Source: Myxococcales bacterium (GTDB lineage: Bacteria > Myxococcota_A > Polyangia > Polyangiales > Polyangiaceae). Taken from it: DNA of 64,000 nucleotides. The stretch lies in NCBI GenBank assembly GCA_004193285.1, contig SECP01000031.1, forward strand, positions 34,963 to 98,962. The letters are read 5' to 3'. Shown here piece after piece: positions 8,288 to 16,367 of the stretch. The notes below the pieces were generated by a model. That model did not search any database and was not told the DNA's origin. It worked only from the letters and a program-made list of their open reading frames with translations. Each line of letters begins with the position of its first letter. Positions within the stretch are counted from its first letter, which is position 1. A program made the position numbers and the translations under genes.

Positions 8288-9748
8288 ATGCTCGGTCTAA
8301 AGCCCGGCGTGCGCGTCGCGGGCCGCTACGAGCTTTTGCAGCCGCTGGGTGAAGGCGGCATGGGCGAGGTGTGGTCGGCGCTGCACCTCATTACTGGCAA
8401 GCGGATCGCGCTCAAGGCGCTGAAGGCCGACAAAGCCGCCCGCCCCGAGCTGGTTCACCGCTTCTTCCGCGAGGCGCGGGCCGCCACCGCCGTCACGCAT
8501 CCGAACGTCGTTTCGGTGCACGACGTGCTGAGCTACGCGGGCGCGCCCGTGATGGTGATGGAGCTGCTGGAAGGGGAGTCGCTCGCGGAGCGGCTGCGCC
8601 GCGAAGGGCGGCTGGAGCTTCCTCGGCTGGCGGAGTTGCTCGTGCCCATCGTTTCCGCGGTCGGCACTGCGCACGCGCGCGGCATCGTTCACCGGGATTT
8701 GAAGCCGGAAAATATCTTCCTTTCGAGCTCGCCCAGCGGCGGCGTGATCCCCAAAGTGCTGGACTTCGGCATCGCCAAGCTCACGTACGACGACGCCGCG
8801 GGCCTCTCCGCGCTGACCCGCACCGGTTCCATGGTCGGTACGCCGTTTTACATGTCACCGGAGCAGGCGGCGGGCGAAAAAGACTTCGACCACCGCTGTG
8901 ACGTGTGGGCTCTGGGGGTGATCTGCTTCGAGGCGCTGAGCGGAGCGCGCCCCTTCCAAGGCGACAATTTCGGTCAGGTGTTCAAGCGAATCATCACGGA
9001 GCCGGCTCCCTCGCTGAAGCAGCGGCGCCCGGAGTTACCGCGCGCGGTGGTGGAGCTGGTAGACGGCATGCTGGCCAAGGATCGCGCCGCGCGCGCCGCG
9101 CTTTCGGAGGTGCTCGCGGTGCTCTCCCAACACACGGACGTGCGCGCGCCGCGCTTCGGCGCGCCTCAAAGCGAGCTGCCGCCCGAGCCTGCGGCAGGCT
9201 TCACGCGCGACTCGCTGGAGGCCGCTCCCGCCCTGGAGCCGGTGGCGACCCTGGCCGATGCCAACGCGACTGCCGAAGAGCCCCTACCGGAATCTTTGCC
9301 GCCTTCGTCGCCGCTCCTGGAAACGCTCGGGGCCACCACTCTGGGGGACGCGGTGCGGCCGAGGCAGCGCCGAGCCCTGCCCCTCGGTTCGCTTGCGCTC
9401 GGCGCCGCGGCCTTGCTCACGGTAGCGAGCGGTATCTGGTGGAGCTTACCTCGGCCGTCGGCTGCGCCAGCGCGCGAGCCGTCGCCACCCATCGCGGCCC
9501 GAGCGGCGACCCCGCCACCCGCGCCTTTCGAGGCCCCCGCGCCGACACCGCCCGCGTCGGAGCCGCCGCCCGCCGCCTCGCCGGGGAAGCCGCTCGCGTC
9601 CCACGTGCCGCGCCTGCTCGCTGCGCCAGGCGTCGCCAAGCTGCGCGAGGCGGCACCTAGCGCCTCCGCCTTGCCGGCCCGCGGGGAGCCAGAGCCCCCC
9701 AAGAAGCTCCCGGGTGGCATCTTGGATCAGGACCGTGCGCCATTCTGA
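8288..9748 (+). CDS. Transmembrane Hanks-type serine/threonine protein kinase
   Basis: A 486-residue protein kinase of the bacterial PknB type. The kinase domain fills residues 13-285 with all key motifs: glycine loop GEGGMGEV (21-28), ATP-anchoring Lys43 in ALKAL, catalytic HRDLKPEN (135-142), DFG (159-161) and activation segment GTPFYMSPE. It should be active. An Ala/Pro-rich juxtamembrane stretch and one membrane helix (about 364-386) follow. A Pro/Ala-rich periplasmic tail of about 100 residues has no recognisable sensor fold. The ATG at 8288 has GGAG seven bases upstream. It leads a tight run with a PEGA protein, two FGE-fold lipoproteins and an FHA-AAA+ regulator; the FHA protein is a natural phosphothreonine reader for this kinase. 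Confidence 0.95.
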   Translation: MLGLKPGVRVAGRYELLQPLGEGGMGEVWSALHLITGKRIALKALKADKAARPELVHRFFREARAATAVTHPNVVSVHDVLSYAGAPVMVMELLEGESLAERLRREGRLELPRLAELLVPIVSAVGTAHARGIVHRDLKPENIFLSSSPSGGVIPKVLDFGIAKLTYDDAAGLSALTRTGSMVGTPFYMSPEQAAGEKDFDHRCDVWALGVICFEALSGARPFQGDNFGQVFKRIITEPAPSLKQRRPELPRAVVELVDGMLAKDRAARAALSEVLAVLSQHTDVRAPRFGAPQSELPPEPAAGFTRDSLEAAPALEPVATLADANATAEEPLPESLPPSSPLLETLGATTLGDAVRPRQRRALPLGSLALGAAALLTVASGIWWSLPRPSAAPAREPSPPIAARAATPPPAPFEAPAPTPPASEPPPAASPGKPLASHVPRLLAAPGVAKLREAAPSASALPARGEPEPPKKLPGGILDQDRAPF

Positions 9749-10754
9749 CCTCCGCTTATGGCTCGGCATTTCGCTGTCGGTCATCGGTGCGGTCGCGGCG
9801 CCAGTCGCGGCGCAATCGGTGGAAGAGCCGGTGCAGGTCGAGCAAGCGCGCGCGCTCTTCCTCGAAGGGCTGAGCGAGGTTCGTAGAGCGCATTGGGGCG
9901 AGGCGCTCGCTGCGTTCGAGCGCTCTCAAGCGCTACGCGCGCACCCTCTGACTACCTACAACATCGGTGCGTGCGAGCGCGCGCTGGGCCGGTACACGCG
10001 CGCACGTCGTGCCCTGGAGAGCGCGCTTTCCGGGGCAGGGGCGGACGAGCTCCCGCCCAGCGTGGTGTCCGACGCGCGCGCGTTCCTTCAGGAGATCGAG
10101 CAGCTCCTGGTGCGGCTTGCGGTCACGGTGGAGCCGGCCGGCACGCGCATCGCGGTGGATGGTCGCGCGCTCGAGCCGGAGCCGTCGCCCGGCGGCGCGC
10201 CGTCGCTCGTCGCCGGCACGCTGCCGCCCGGTCGCGGCGTGATCGCGCCTTCCGGCCGCTTCTTCCTCCTCGCAGATCCTGGCGTGCACGTCGTCACTCT
10301 GTCTCGTCAAGGCTACGGCGACGTCGTCGTGAACAAGACCTACCGCCCCGGGCAAGTCGCAGTGGAGCGCTGGGTCCTCTCGGAGCTACCCGCGACGATT
10401 CGCATCTCTTCCAACGAGGCGCGGGCGCTCGTTAGCGTCAACGGCAAGGACGTGGGCGTCGCTCCCATCGACGTCCTCCGTCCGGCGGGGCTGCACCGCG
10501 TCGAGGTGAGCAAACCTGGCTTCGTGCCTTACGTCGCGGACGTACGGGTCAAAGCCGGGCAAGAGAGCGCACTACGCTCGACTCTCGTGCCCGAGAAGCA
10601 GTCACTCCTCGGGCAGTGGTGGTTCTGGACGGCGGCGGTGGCGCTCGCGGGAGGAGTCGCCACCGCGACTTACTTCGCGGCCCGCAGCGAGCCCGCCCCG
10701 CAGCGCCCCCCGCTGGACGGCGGCAGCTTGGGCTGGACGGCGAGGATCCCGTGA
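9714..10754 (+). CDS. TPR and PEGA-domain protein, membrane anchored
   Basis: A 346-residue protein. It has an N-terminal signal sequence ending near PVAAQS, a TPR-like helical region (about 35-130, with ALAAFERSQALRAHP), and a beta-rich part. The latter holds at least one clear PEGA domain (about 225-290: ALVSVNGKDVGVAP ... GLHRVEVSKPGF). A C-terminal membrane helix follows (WWFWTAAVALAGGVATA). This TPR-PEGA layout is frequent beside Ser/Thr kinases in myxobacteria, where PEGA domains are thought to bind surface or periplasmic ligands. GTG 9714 overlaps the kinase end by 35 bases; an alternative GTG at 9735 would overlap by 14. The stop overlaps the next start (GTGA). Confidence 0.75.
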   Translation: MASWIRTVRHSDLRLWLGISLSVIGAVAAPVAAQSVEEPVQVEQARALFLEGLSEVRRAHWGEALAAFERSQALRAHPLTTYNIGACERALGRYTRARRALESALSGAGADELPPSVVSDARAFLQEIEQLLVRLAVTVEPAGTRIAVDGRALEPEPSPGGAPSLVAGTLPPGRGVIAPSGRFFLLADPGVHVVTLSRQGYGDVVVNKTYRPGQVAVERWVLSELPATIRISSNEARALVSVNGKDVGVAPIDVLRPAGLHRVEVSKPGFVPYVADVRVKAGQESALRSTLVPEKQSLLGQWWFWTAAVALAGGVATATYFAARSEPAPQRPPLDGGSLGWTARIP

Positions 10755-12760
10755 AGCTGGTTTCGCTCGCGTTCGCGCTGCCATGGCTCGTCGCCTGCTC
10801 GGGGAAGCCGGCCGAGCTCGACCCCTACGGCGAGGTGCTCGTCCAGGTGGACACGAACTTGCGCGTCCCGCACGCAGTCTCGCGCGTCAGGCTGGACTTG
10901 TTCGACGCCGAGCGACGGTGGCTGGAGTCTCGAGACTTCTCGACGCCGGAGCCGAGCGACTTTCCCCTGAGTTTCAGCATTTACGAAGCGGCCAGCGGCG
11001 GTCCGCGCACCGCTTACCTTCGCGCGCGCGGCTACACCGACGACCACGTGCGCGATTACCGCGGAGAGCGCTTCGAGGAGCGCGTTGCCTTCGAGGCGCC
11101 CACCACGAAGGCTTCGCTCGAAGCCGCATGCTCCGACGCGCCCGTGCTCGCGCTCGGAGAGCTACGGACGCTTCGTCTGCGAGGCGAGGCTTTCCCGGAG
11201 GGCGGCCTTTCGTGCACGGCGAGCGCAGGCGATTTCGACAAGCGCACATCGAGCGGGCTCGCGGTGTTTCGCTTGCCGATCGAGGACGCGGGCCGCTACC
11301 GCGTCAGCGTGGCGACCTCGAGCCCCGGCGTGGAGTGGGCGCCGGTTGCAGACACGTTGCTCTCGCTGCGCACGGTCTGTGCGGATGCGCAGAGCGAGCT
11401 TGCATGCAACGACGACGAGCAGTCCGGGCAAGGCGCTCTCTCGGGGCTGAGCCGCACGCTGGAGCCGGGCGACTACTTCGTGCTCATCGGCAACGTGGCG
11501 CCTGGGCCCATGGACGTGGGCGTGTTCGTCCAGCAGCGTGACGCGTTCTCCAACGTGCCCACCGACGATCCGGTCGAGCTCGCGCGCGAGGAGCCGCGCC
11601 TGATCGTCGCGGGCGTGGATCAGACCCCGCAGCTCGAGCCCGAGCCGTACCTAGCCGTAGACCGCTTGGCGCGCATCGACGTGGAGCCAGGGGTGCAGCG
11701 CACCGCGCAGCTGCTGCTGGAGGGCGAGTGCCTGGGCACGATGGCGGACCTGCAGGGTCTGCGGAGCTGCCTTTCGGAAGAGGGCGTGCTCAGCGCGGTC
11801 GAAGCGGAACCGCTGGCGGCGGGGCGCGCGCGCGACCGCGAAAGCGTCAGCGCGGTCGGCACTTGGGCCAAGTACGAGCACCCGGGCTGCGCGGAGGCGA
11901 CGACGCCCACGACGCCGGGCCTGTACGACGAGCGGGTGTGCGTGACCGGGGGCGCGTTCTTGCTCGGTGACGCGACGCTGATCGAACGCGGCGCGGACGG
12001 AGGCTACCCGGAGCGGCTGGCCGTCATTCCCAGCTTGTTCGTCGACCGCTACGAGTACACGGTCGGCCGCTACCGCGACGCGCGAGCGCGCGGCTTCGAG
12101 CCGCCGGACGGAGGTCCGTTCAACAACTTCGAACGCATCGCGCTGGACGCCGCGGACCTCACGCGGGCTTGCTCGTACAGCGAGCTACTGGACGGCTCGC
12201 CGCAATTTCCGGAGCAAGAGGACTTTCCCCTCTCGTGCGTCTCCTGGCTGACCGCGAGGGCGCTGTGTGAGCTGGACGGCGGGCGCCTGCCGACCGTCGC
12301 GGAGCGAGAATACGTAGCCTCCGCAGCCGGCCGCGACTTCGAGACCGCGTACCCGTGGGGCGAGCGCAAGCCCGCCTGCAACGAGTCGCTGTTCGGTCGC
12401 TGGTACGAGCCGAGCCACGGCAGCACGGACTGCGCCGAGGAGGCTTCAGGCCCGGCGCCGGTGGACGCGGAGCCGTGGGCATCGTTCGATGTCACGCCGG
12501 AGGGAGTGGTAGGCCTCGGTGGCAGCCTGGCGGAGTGGACCGCCGACAGCCACCGCGCGTATTCGGACCCTTGCTTCGAATCGCAGCCGCACTTCTCGCC
12601 CCGTTGCGATGAGGCGGAGGCGCCGCTGCGCACCATTGCCGGCGGCTCCTGGCGTAGCCCCGCCGCCGGCACGCGCGCGGCGTCGCGCACGGGAGGCGCG
12701 GTGGCCGGAATCGACCCCTGGGTCGGCTTCCGCTGCGTCTACGAGGTTCCCGAGCCATGA
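10751..12760 (+). CDS. Lipoprotein with C-terminal FGE/SUMF1-like domain
   Basis: A 669-residue protein starting at GTG 10751 in a GTGA overlap with the PEGA gene, preferred over a longer in-frame opening upstream. The signal ends in the lipobox LVAC. A long beta-rich, Ig-like or pre-peptidase-like region (about 20-390, including the DYFVLIGNV segment) comes first. A formylglycine-generating-enzyme fold follows at about 396-669: VCVTGGAFLLGD, DRYEYTVGRY, FPLSCVSWLTARALCE, LPTVAEREYVA, GGSLAEWTAD, AGGSWR and final WVGFRCV. The paired Cys that catalyse formylglycine formation in true FGE are missing after GGSW, so binding rather than sulfatase activation is likely. It overlaps its paralogue downstream by four bases. 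Confidence 0.85.
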   Translation: MKLVSLAFALPWLVACSGKPAELDPYGEVLVQVDTNLRVPHAVSRVRLDLFDAERRWLESRDFSTPEPSDFPLSFSIYEAASGGPRTAYLRARGYTDDHVRDYRGERFEERVAFEAPTTKASLEAACSDAPVLALGELRTLRLRGEAFPEGGLSCTASAGDFDKRTSSGLAVFRLPIEDAGRYRVSVATSSPGVEWAPVADTLLSLRTVCADAQSELACNDDEQSGQGALSGLSRTLEPGDYFVLIGNVAPGPMDVGVFVQQRDAFSNVPTDDPVELAREEPRLIVAGVDQTPQLEPEPYLAVDRLARIDVEPGVQRTAQLLLEGECLGTMADLQGLRSCLSEEGVLSAVEAEPLAAGRARDRESVSAVGTWAKYEHPGCAEATTPTTPGLYDERVCVTGGAFLLGDATLIERGADGGYPERLAVIPSLFVDRYEYTVGRYRDARARGFEPPDGGPFNNFERIALDAADLTRACSYSELLDGSPQFPEQEDFPLSCVSWLTARALCELDGGRLPTVAEREYVASAAGRDFETAYPWGERKPACNESLFGRWYEPSHGSTDCAEEASGPAPVDAEPWASFDVTPEGVVGLGGSLAEWTADSHRAYSDPCFESQPHFSPRCDEAEAPLRTIAGGSWRSPAAGTRAASRTGGAVAGIDPWVGFRCVYEVPEP

Positions 12761-14169
12761 AGCGCGCGCTCTCGCTCGCGACCGCGGCTGCGCTCGTCGC
12801 CTGTGGCGGTGAGACGACGCTGCCCCCGCAAGGGCAGATCTTGCTCTACATCGATACGGACGCGCCGCTCGCGCCCGCGCCCGGCAGCCCCGCGGAAGTG
12901 GGTCTCCCGCCGGCGCTCTTCGATCGCCTGCGCATCGAGGTGCGAGACCAGGAAGCTCCGGAAGGCTCTCCGCCGCTCGCCCGCCGCGACTTTCCGCTGC
13001 ATCGAGGTTATTTTCAGGGGGCGCCGGAGTCGGTGGGCATCGTGCCCGAGCGGAGCGGCGGCCGCCTGCAAGCGCGCGCGCGCCTCTACCGCAGCGTGAA
13101 CGTCCGGGCCGGTGAGCTCGCCGTCTCGAGCACGGTGGATGTCGTCCAGGAGCTGCCGCCGGTACCGGCGGAAGGCATCGTCAGGGTGCTGATGGAGCTG
13201 CGGATGGAGGACACCGGCATGCCGCGCTCCTTACCCCGAGCGGAGCCGCTCGACGCAGCGCCGCGAACCTCCGCCGTCGGCTCCTGGAGCGGCGCGGCGC
13301 AGCGGCCTTGCTCGGGCGAGGCCGGAGAGGGCGAGCTTTGCGTGCCTGGCGGCGCGTTCTGGATGGGCGACCCGGCCTTGCGTGACGACGGTGAGGTGGC
13401 GGACGCCGCTCGCGAGCGACTCGTGGTCGTGTCGCCGTTCTTCATCGACGCTCACGAGGTGACGGTAGCCGAGCTGCGCGCTCACGCCGACGACATCGCC
13501 TCCGCCGGTGCCGAGCTGCCCCCCGAATGGAGCGGCAGCAGCGCGGGCATCTCCGAAGACGATTTTTCTACGTACACTCCCGGCCCTTCGTCGAGCGACC
13601 CGGTGGACCAGCAGAGCGCGCTGCCGGTCAATGGCGTGTCCTGGCACACCGCGCGCGCTTACTGCCGCGCCGTCGGTAAGGACCTGCCGAGCGAGGTGAT
13701 GTTCGAGTTCTTGGCGAGCGGTCGCGGTCGGGAGCAGGAGTACGTGTGGGGCAACGACGAGCCTCAGTGGTGCGACGGGAGCGTCGTTGCGGCTCGCGCT
13801 GGCTTCGGAGCGTACGCCACGTTCGACGGTACGTGTCGTCCGGCGGATAGCATCGGGGGACCCCTGCCGATGGGCGGCGGACTCCGTGACCGCGCGCAGC
13901 TCGCGCAAGGCGAGGTGCTGGATCTGGCTGGCAATTTGAGTGAATGGACGCTCGACTGGTTCAACACGGAGAACGAGGGCGTCTGGGCGACGAGCAGGGT
14001 GCTCACGGACCCGGTCGCCGACGAGCGGGGCGCAGCCGGCGAGCGGCGCACGCTCCGCGGCGGTTCCTGGCGCGGCCGCTACGTCCAGCTCCGCGCGGCC
14101 ACGCGCCTGGGCCGCGAGCCCGAGATGGTCAGCCGCGCCGTCGGTTTTCGGTGCGCGCGGCGTCCGTAG
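12757..14169 (+). CDS. Lipoprotein with C-terminal FGE/SUMF1-like domain (paralogue)
   Basis: A 470-residue lipoprotein (lipobox LVAC near residue 16). After a shorter N-terminal beta-rich region (about 20-185) it has the same FGE fold as its upstream neighbour at about 194-470: CVPGGAFWMGD, FFIDAHEVTVAELR, LPVNGVSWHTARAYCR, DLAGNLSEWTLDW, LRGGSWRGR and AVGFRCAR. The catalytic Cys pair of genuine formylglycine-generating enzyme is again absent, so this is probably a non-catalytic sugar- or peptide-binding variant. The start overlaps the previous stop (ATGA). Two divergent FGE lipoproteins in tandem behind a kinase and a PEGA protein suggest one envelope-associated signalling unit. Confidence 0.85.
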   Translation: MKRALSLATAAALVACGGETTLPPQGQILLYIDTDAPLAPAPGSPAEVGLPPALFDRLRIEVRDQEAPEGSPPLARRDFPLHRGYFQGAPESVGIVPERSGGRLQARARLYRSVNVRAGELAVSSTVDVVQELPPVPAEGIVRVLMELRMEDTGMPRSLPRAEPLDAAPRTSAVGSWSGAAQRPCSGEAGEGELCVPGGAFWMGDPALRDDGEVADAARERLVVVSPFFIDAHEVTVAELRAHADDIASAGAELPPEWSGSSAGISEDDFSTYTPGPSSSDPVDQQSALPVNGVSWHTARAYCRAVGKDLPSEVMFEFLASGRGREQEYVWGNDEPQWCDGSVVAARAGFGAYATFDGTCRPADSIGGPLPMGGGLRDRAQLAQGEVLDLAGNLSEWTLDWFNTENEGVWATSRVLTDPVADERGAAGERRTLRGGSWRGRYVQLRAATRLGREPEMVSRAVGFRCARRP

Positions 14170-14206
14170 CGCGCAGCCGCCCGCTCTGACTAAGATACGA
14201 GGCCTC

Positions 14207-15619
14207 ATGCCGCGCGCCCTCACCCTCACCGCGACGCTGGATGGCGTGGACGCGGAAAGCGGCGGAACGGCGCAGGAGCCGGCCGCCCCTGCGCTCGTGC
14301 TGATGTGGAGCGAGCACGAGCCGGCGCGCGTGGGTGAGCTGATCTTCGCCGAGCGGCTCCCCACGTTCTTCGGGCGCGACACCGAGGCCGCGGAGGTGCG
14401 AGCGGCGCTCGTGCGCCAGCGGCCGGGCAAGAACGAGATCATGGCGCCCCCCGCCAATGCGTTCCTTTCGCGTCGGCACCTCAAGCTCAAGTCGATCGAG
14501 GACGACGGCATCGCCCTCGAGTGCCTCGGCAAGCGCCCACTGCTCGTGAACGGCACCGAGCAGGAGCGAGCGGTGGCGCGGCCCGGTGACTGGGTGGAGG
14601 TGCGCGGCTTGTACGCGTTTTTCTGCACGGAGCGGCCCCGTCGACTACCCGAGCACGTCGAGCCAGCTCACCCGTTCGGCGAGCCGGACCTGGACGGCAT
14701 CGTGGGCGAGAGCCCCGCGGTCTGGGACTTGCGGCGTCAAATGGCGTTCGCGGCGCCGCGCGCGGCTCACGTCCTCGTGACCGGGCCGAGCGGCTCGGGC
14801 AAGGAGCTCGTGGCGCGTGGAATCCACCGTCGCTCCGGGCGTAGGGGGCGGGAGCTGGTGTCGCGCAGCGCGGCAACGCTGCCGTCTGGTCTCATCGACG
14901 CGGAGCTCTTCGGCAACATCGCGAATTACCCGAACGTCGGCATGCCGGAGCGGCCCGGGCTGCTCGGTCAGGCGCACGGGTCCACCCTGTTTTTGGACGA
15001 GATTGGCGAGCTCTTGCCGGAGCTGCAAGCGCACCTCTTGCGCGCGCTGGACGCCGGTGAATACCAGCGCCTCGGCGATGCGCGGCCGCGCGTCGCCGAC
15101 TTGCGCTTGGTCGCAGCCACCAACCGCGCGCCCGCGGAGCTGAAGCCGGACTTGGCGGCCCGCTTCACCCTGCGCATCGAGACCCCCGGCCTCTCGGAGC
15201 GCAGCGAAGACGTGCCGCTGCTGGCTCGGCACCTGGTCCAGCGCATCGCGCGGCAGGACGCCGCGATCGCGCGCCGCTTCCTCGGCGCAGACGGCTCGCC
15301 CCGCTTCACGGTGGAGCTGGTGCGGGCTCTGTGCCGCCACCCGTACGGCACTCACGTCCGCGAGCTCGAGGGCTTCCTCTGGCGAAGCCTGCAAGGGAGC
15401 GGGGGTGAGTCGTTGGAGCTCACGCCCGAGCTTGCCAGCGTGTTGCGCGCTCCCCTCGAGTCGCGGGCGGCTCAGTCCGTGAGCGCGGCGGAGCTGCGCG
15501 ACTGCCTGTCACGACACGGCGGGGTGAAGGACAAAGTGTGGCGGGAGCTGGGGCTCAGCAGTCGTCACGCGCTGCACCGGCTGATGAAGAAGCTGGGCGT
15601 GGCCGACGCCGCCGACTGA
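14207..15619 (+). CDS. FHA domain plus sigma54-type AAA+ regulator lacking GAFTGA
   Basis: A 470-residue regulator starting at ATG 14207. An FHA domain (about 45-130, with FFGRD and FLSRRHLKL) reads phosphothreonine. An AAA+ domain of the NtrC family follows (about 155-390) with Walker A GPSGSGKE (192-199) and Walker B LFLDEIGEL (near 262). The tail (about 425-470, SAAELRDCLSRHGG ... RHALHRLMKKLGV) is a Fis-like helix-turn-helix. Where sigma54 activators have GAFTGA, this protein reads NIANYPNVGMPERPG. Without that loop it probably does not remodel sigma54-RNA polymerase in the standard way. It ends the kinase-PEGA-FGE cluster and is a likely target of the kinase. Confidence 0.9.
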   Translation: MPRALTLTATLDGVDAESGGTAQEPAAPALVLMWSEHEPARVGELIFAERLPTFFGRDTEAAEVRAALVRQRPGKNEIMAPPANAFLSRRHLKLKSIEDDGIALECLGKRPLLVNGTEQERAVARPGDWVEVRGLYAFFCTERPRRLPEHVEPAHPFGEPDLDGIVGESPAVWDLRRQMAFAAPRAAHVLVTGPSGSGKELVARGIHRRSGRRGRELVSRSAATLPSGLIDAELFGNIANYPNVGMPERPGLLGQAHGSTLFLDEIGELLPELQAHLLRALDAGEYQRLGDARPRVADLRLVAATNRAPAELKPDLAARFTLRIETPGLSERSEDVPLLARHLVQRIARQDAAIARRFLGADGSPRFTVELVRALCRHPYGTHVRELEGFLWRSLQGSGGESLELTPELASVLRAPLESRAAQSVSAAELRDCLSRHGGVKDKVWRELGLSSRHALHRLMKKLGVADAAD

Positions 15620-15624
15620 GCCAA

Positions 15625-16212
15625 TCACAGCGCTTCCAGCGGCACCGTGCGGCGGAGCTCGGCGATGGCCTGGGTGCGGCTCTTCACGCCCAAGGTCTCG
15701 TATACCTCGTGCAAGTAGGTCTTCACCGTCGCTTCACGGAGACCGAGCTGCTCGGCGATCTCTCGGTTTTTGAGACCTTGCGCCACGAGCGCGAGGAGCT
15801 GCTGCGAGCGCAGCTTGAAGCCGTAGCGCTCGCGCAGCCGCCGCGAAAATAGCGCCCGGCTCGGCGCGTAGTGGCGTAGCCACACGAGCACCCGGCCGCC
15901 CGGCGCGCGGTCTACCTCCAGCAAGCGATGCTCGGGCAAGCTCGCGAGCCGCGAATGCGCCGCGCAGGCGCCGCCGGCGAGGCGAGCTCGAGCGGCGGCT
16001 TCCAGCTCGGGAACGAGTCGTCCGCCTTCGGTCAACCCCTGGGCGTCGCCGTGCTCAGCCAAGACCGCCAGCGCGGCATCGCATTCGATGACCAGCTGCC
16101 CGCTGAGGGCGAGCGAGCGTTGCAAGAGCTTCGTCTCGAGATCGGAGGAGGGAGCCACAGCCCCGACATCGCAAGGCGTATGCCACGGCCGAGGCAGCGA
16201 AAATTGCGGCAT
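15625..16212 (-). CDS. LuxR-family HTH transcriptional regulator
   Basis: A 195-residue protein with a C-terminal LuxR-type helix-turn-helix (about 132-190). QQLLALVAQGLKNREIAEQL is followed by REATVKTYLHEVYETLGV, and both DNA-contacting helices are intact. The N-terminal 130 residues match no receiver, PAS or GAF motif I can recognise; they contain helical segments and a short beta-rich stretch around HRLLEVDRAPGG. It converges on the FHA-AAA+ gene with five bases between stops and is divergent from an alpha/beta-hydrolase fusion gene. The ATG at 16210-16212 has no strong ribosome site. Confidence 0.8.
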   Translation of the reverse strand: MPQFSLPRPWHTPCDVGAVAPSSDLETKLLQRSLALSGQLVIECDAALAVLAEHGDAQGLTEGGRLVPELEAAARARLAGGACAAHSRLASLPEHRLLEVDRAPGGRVLVWLRHYAPSRALFSRRLRERYGFKLRSQQLLALVAQGLKNREIAEQLGLREATVKTYLHEVYETLGVKSRTQAIAELRRTVPLEAL

Positions 16213-16226
16213 TTACCTCGGTCAGC

Positions 16227-16262
16227 GGCGCGCGCGCGCACGGCCGCGCCGCGCGCGCGCAC
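16227..16262. repeat. Alternating CG tract in divergent promoter region
   Basis: Two runs of alternating C and G (about 16228-16242 and 16250-16262) flank a short GGCCGCGC centre, forming a near-palindrome in the 155-base gap between divergent genes. Such tracts can adopt Z-DNA or a strong hairpin. No function is established. Confidence 0.5.
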
Positions 16263-16367
16263 CTGGTGAACTAACTTTGGTTGACTGACTTGGTCGTCCG
16301 CCACTGGCACTCTCGCGGGGGCCGATTTAAGACCAGGGTGCGGTGGGGGAGTGAAAGCGGTAGTCCC

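Noticed and set aside
13231..14628. Long open frame on the minus strand
   Set aside because: It runs antisense through the second FGE lipoprotein and the FHA-AAA+ gene, is rich in Arg/Ala and has no domain. High GC makes such shadow frames long.
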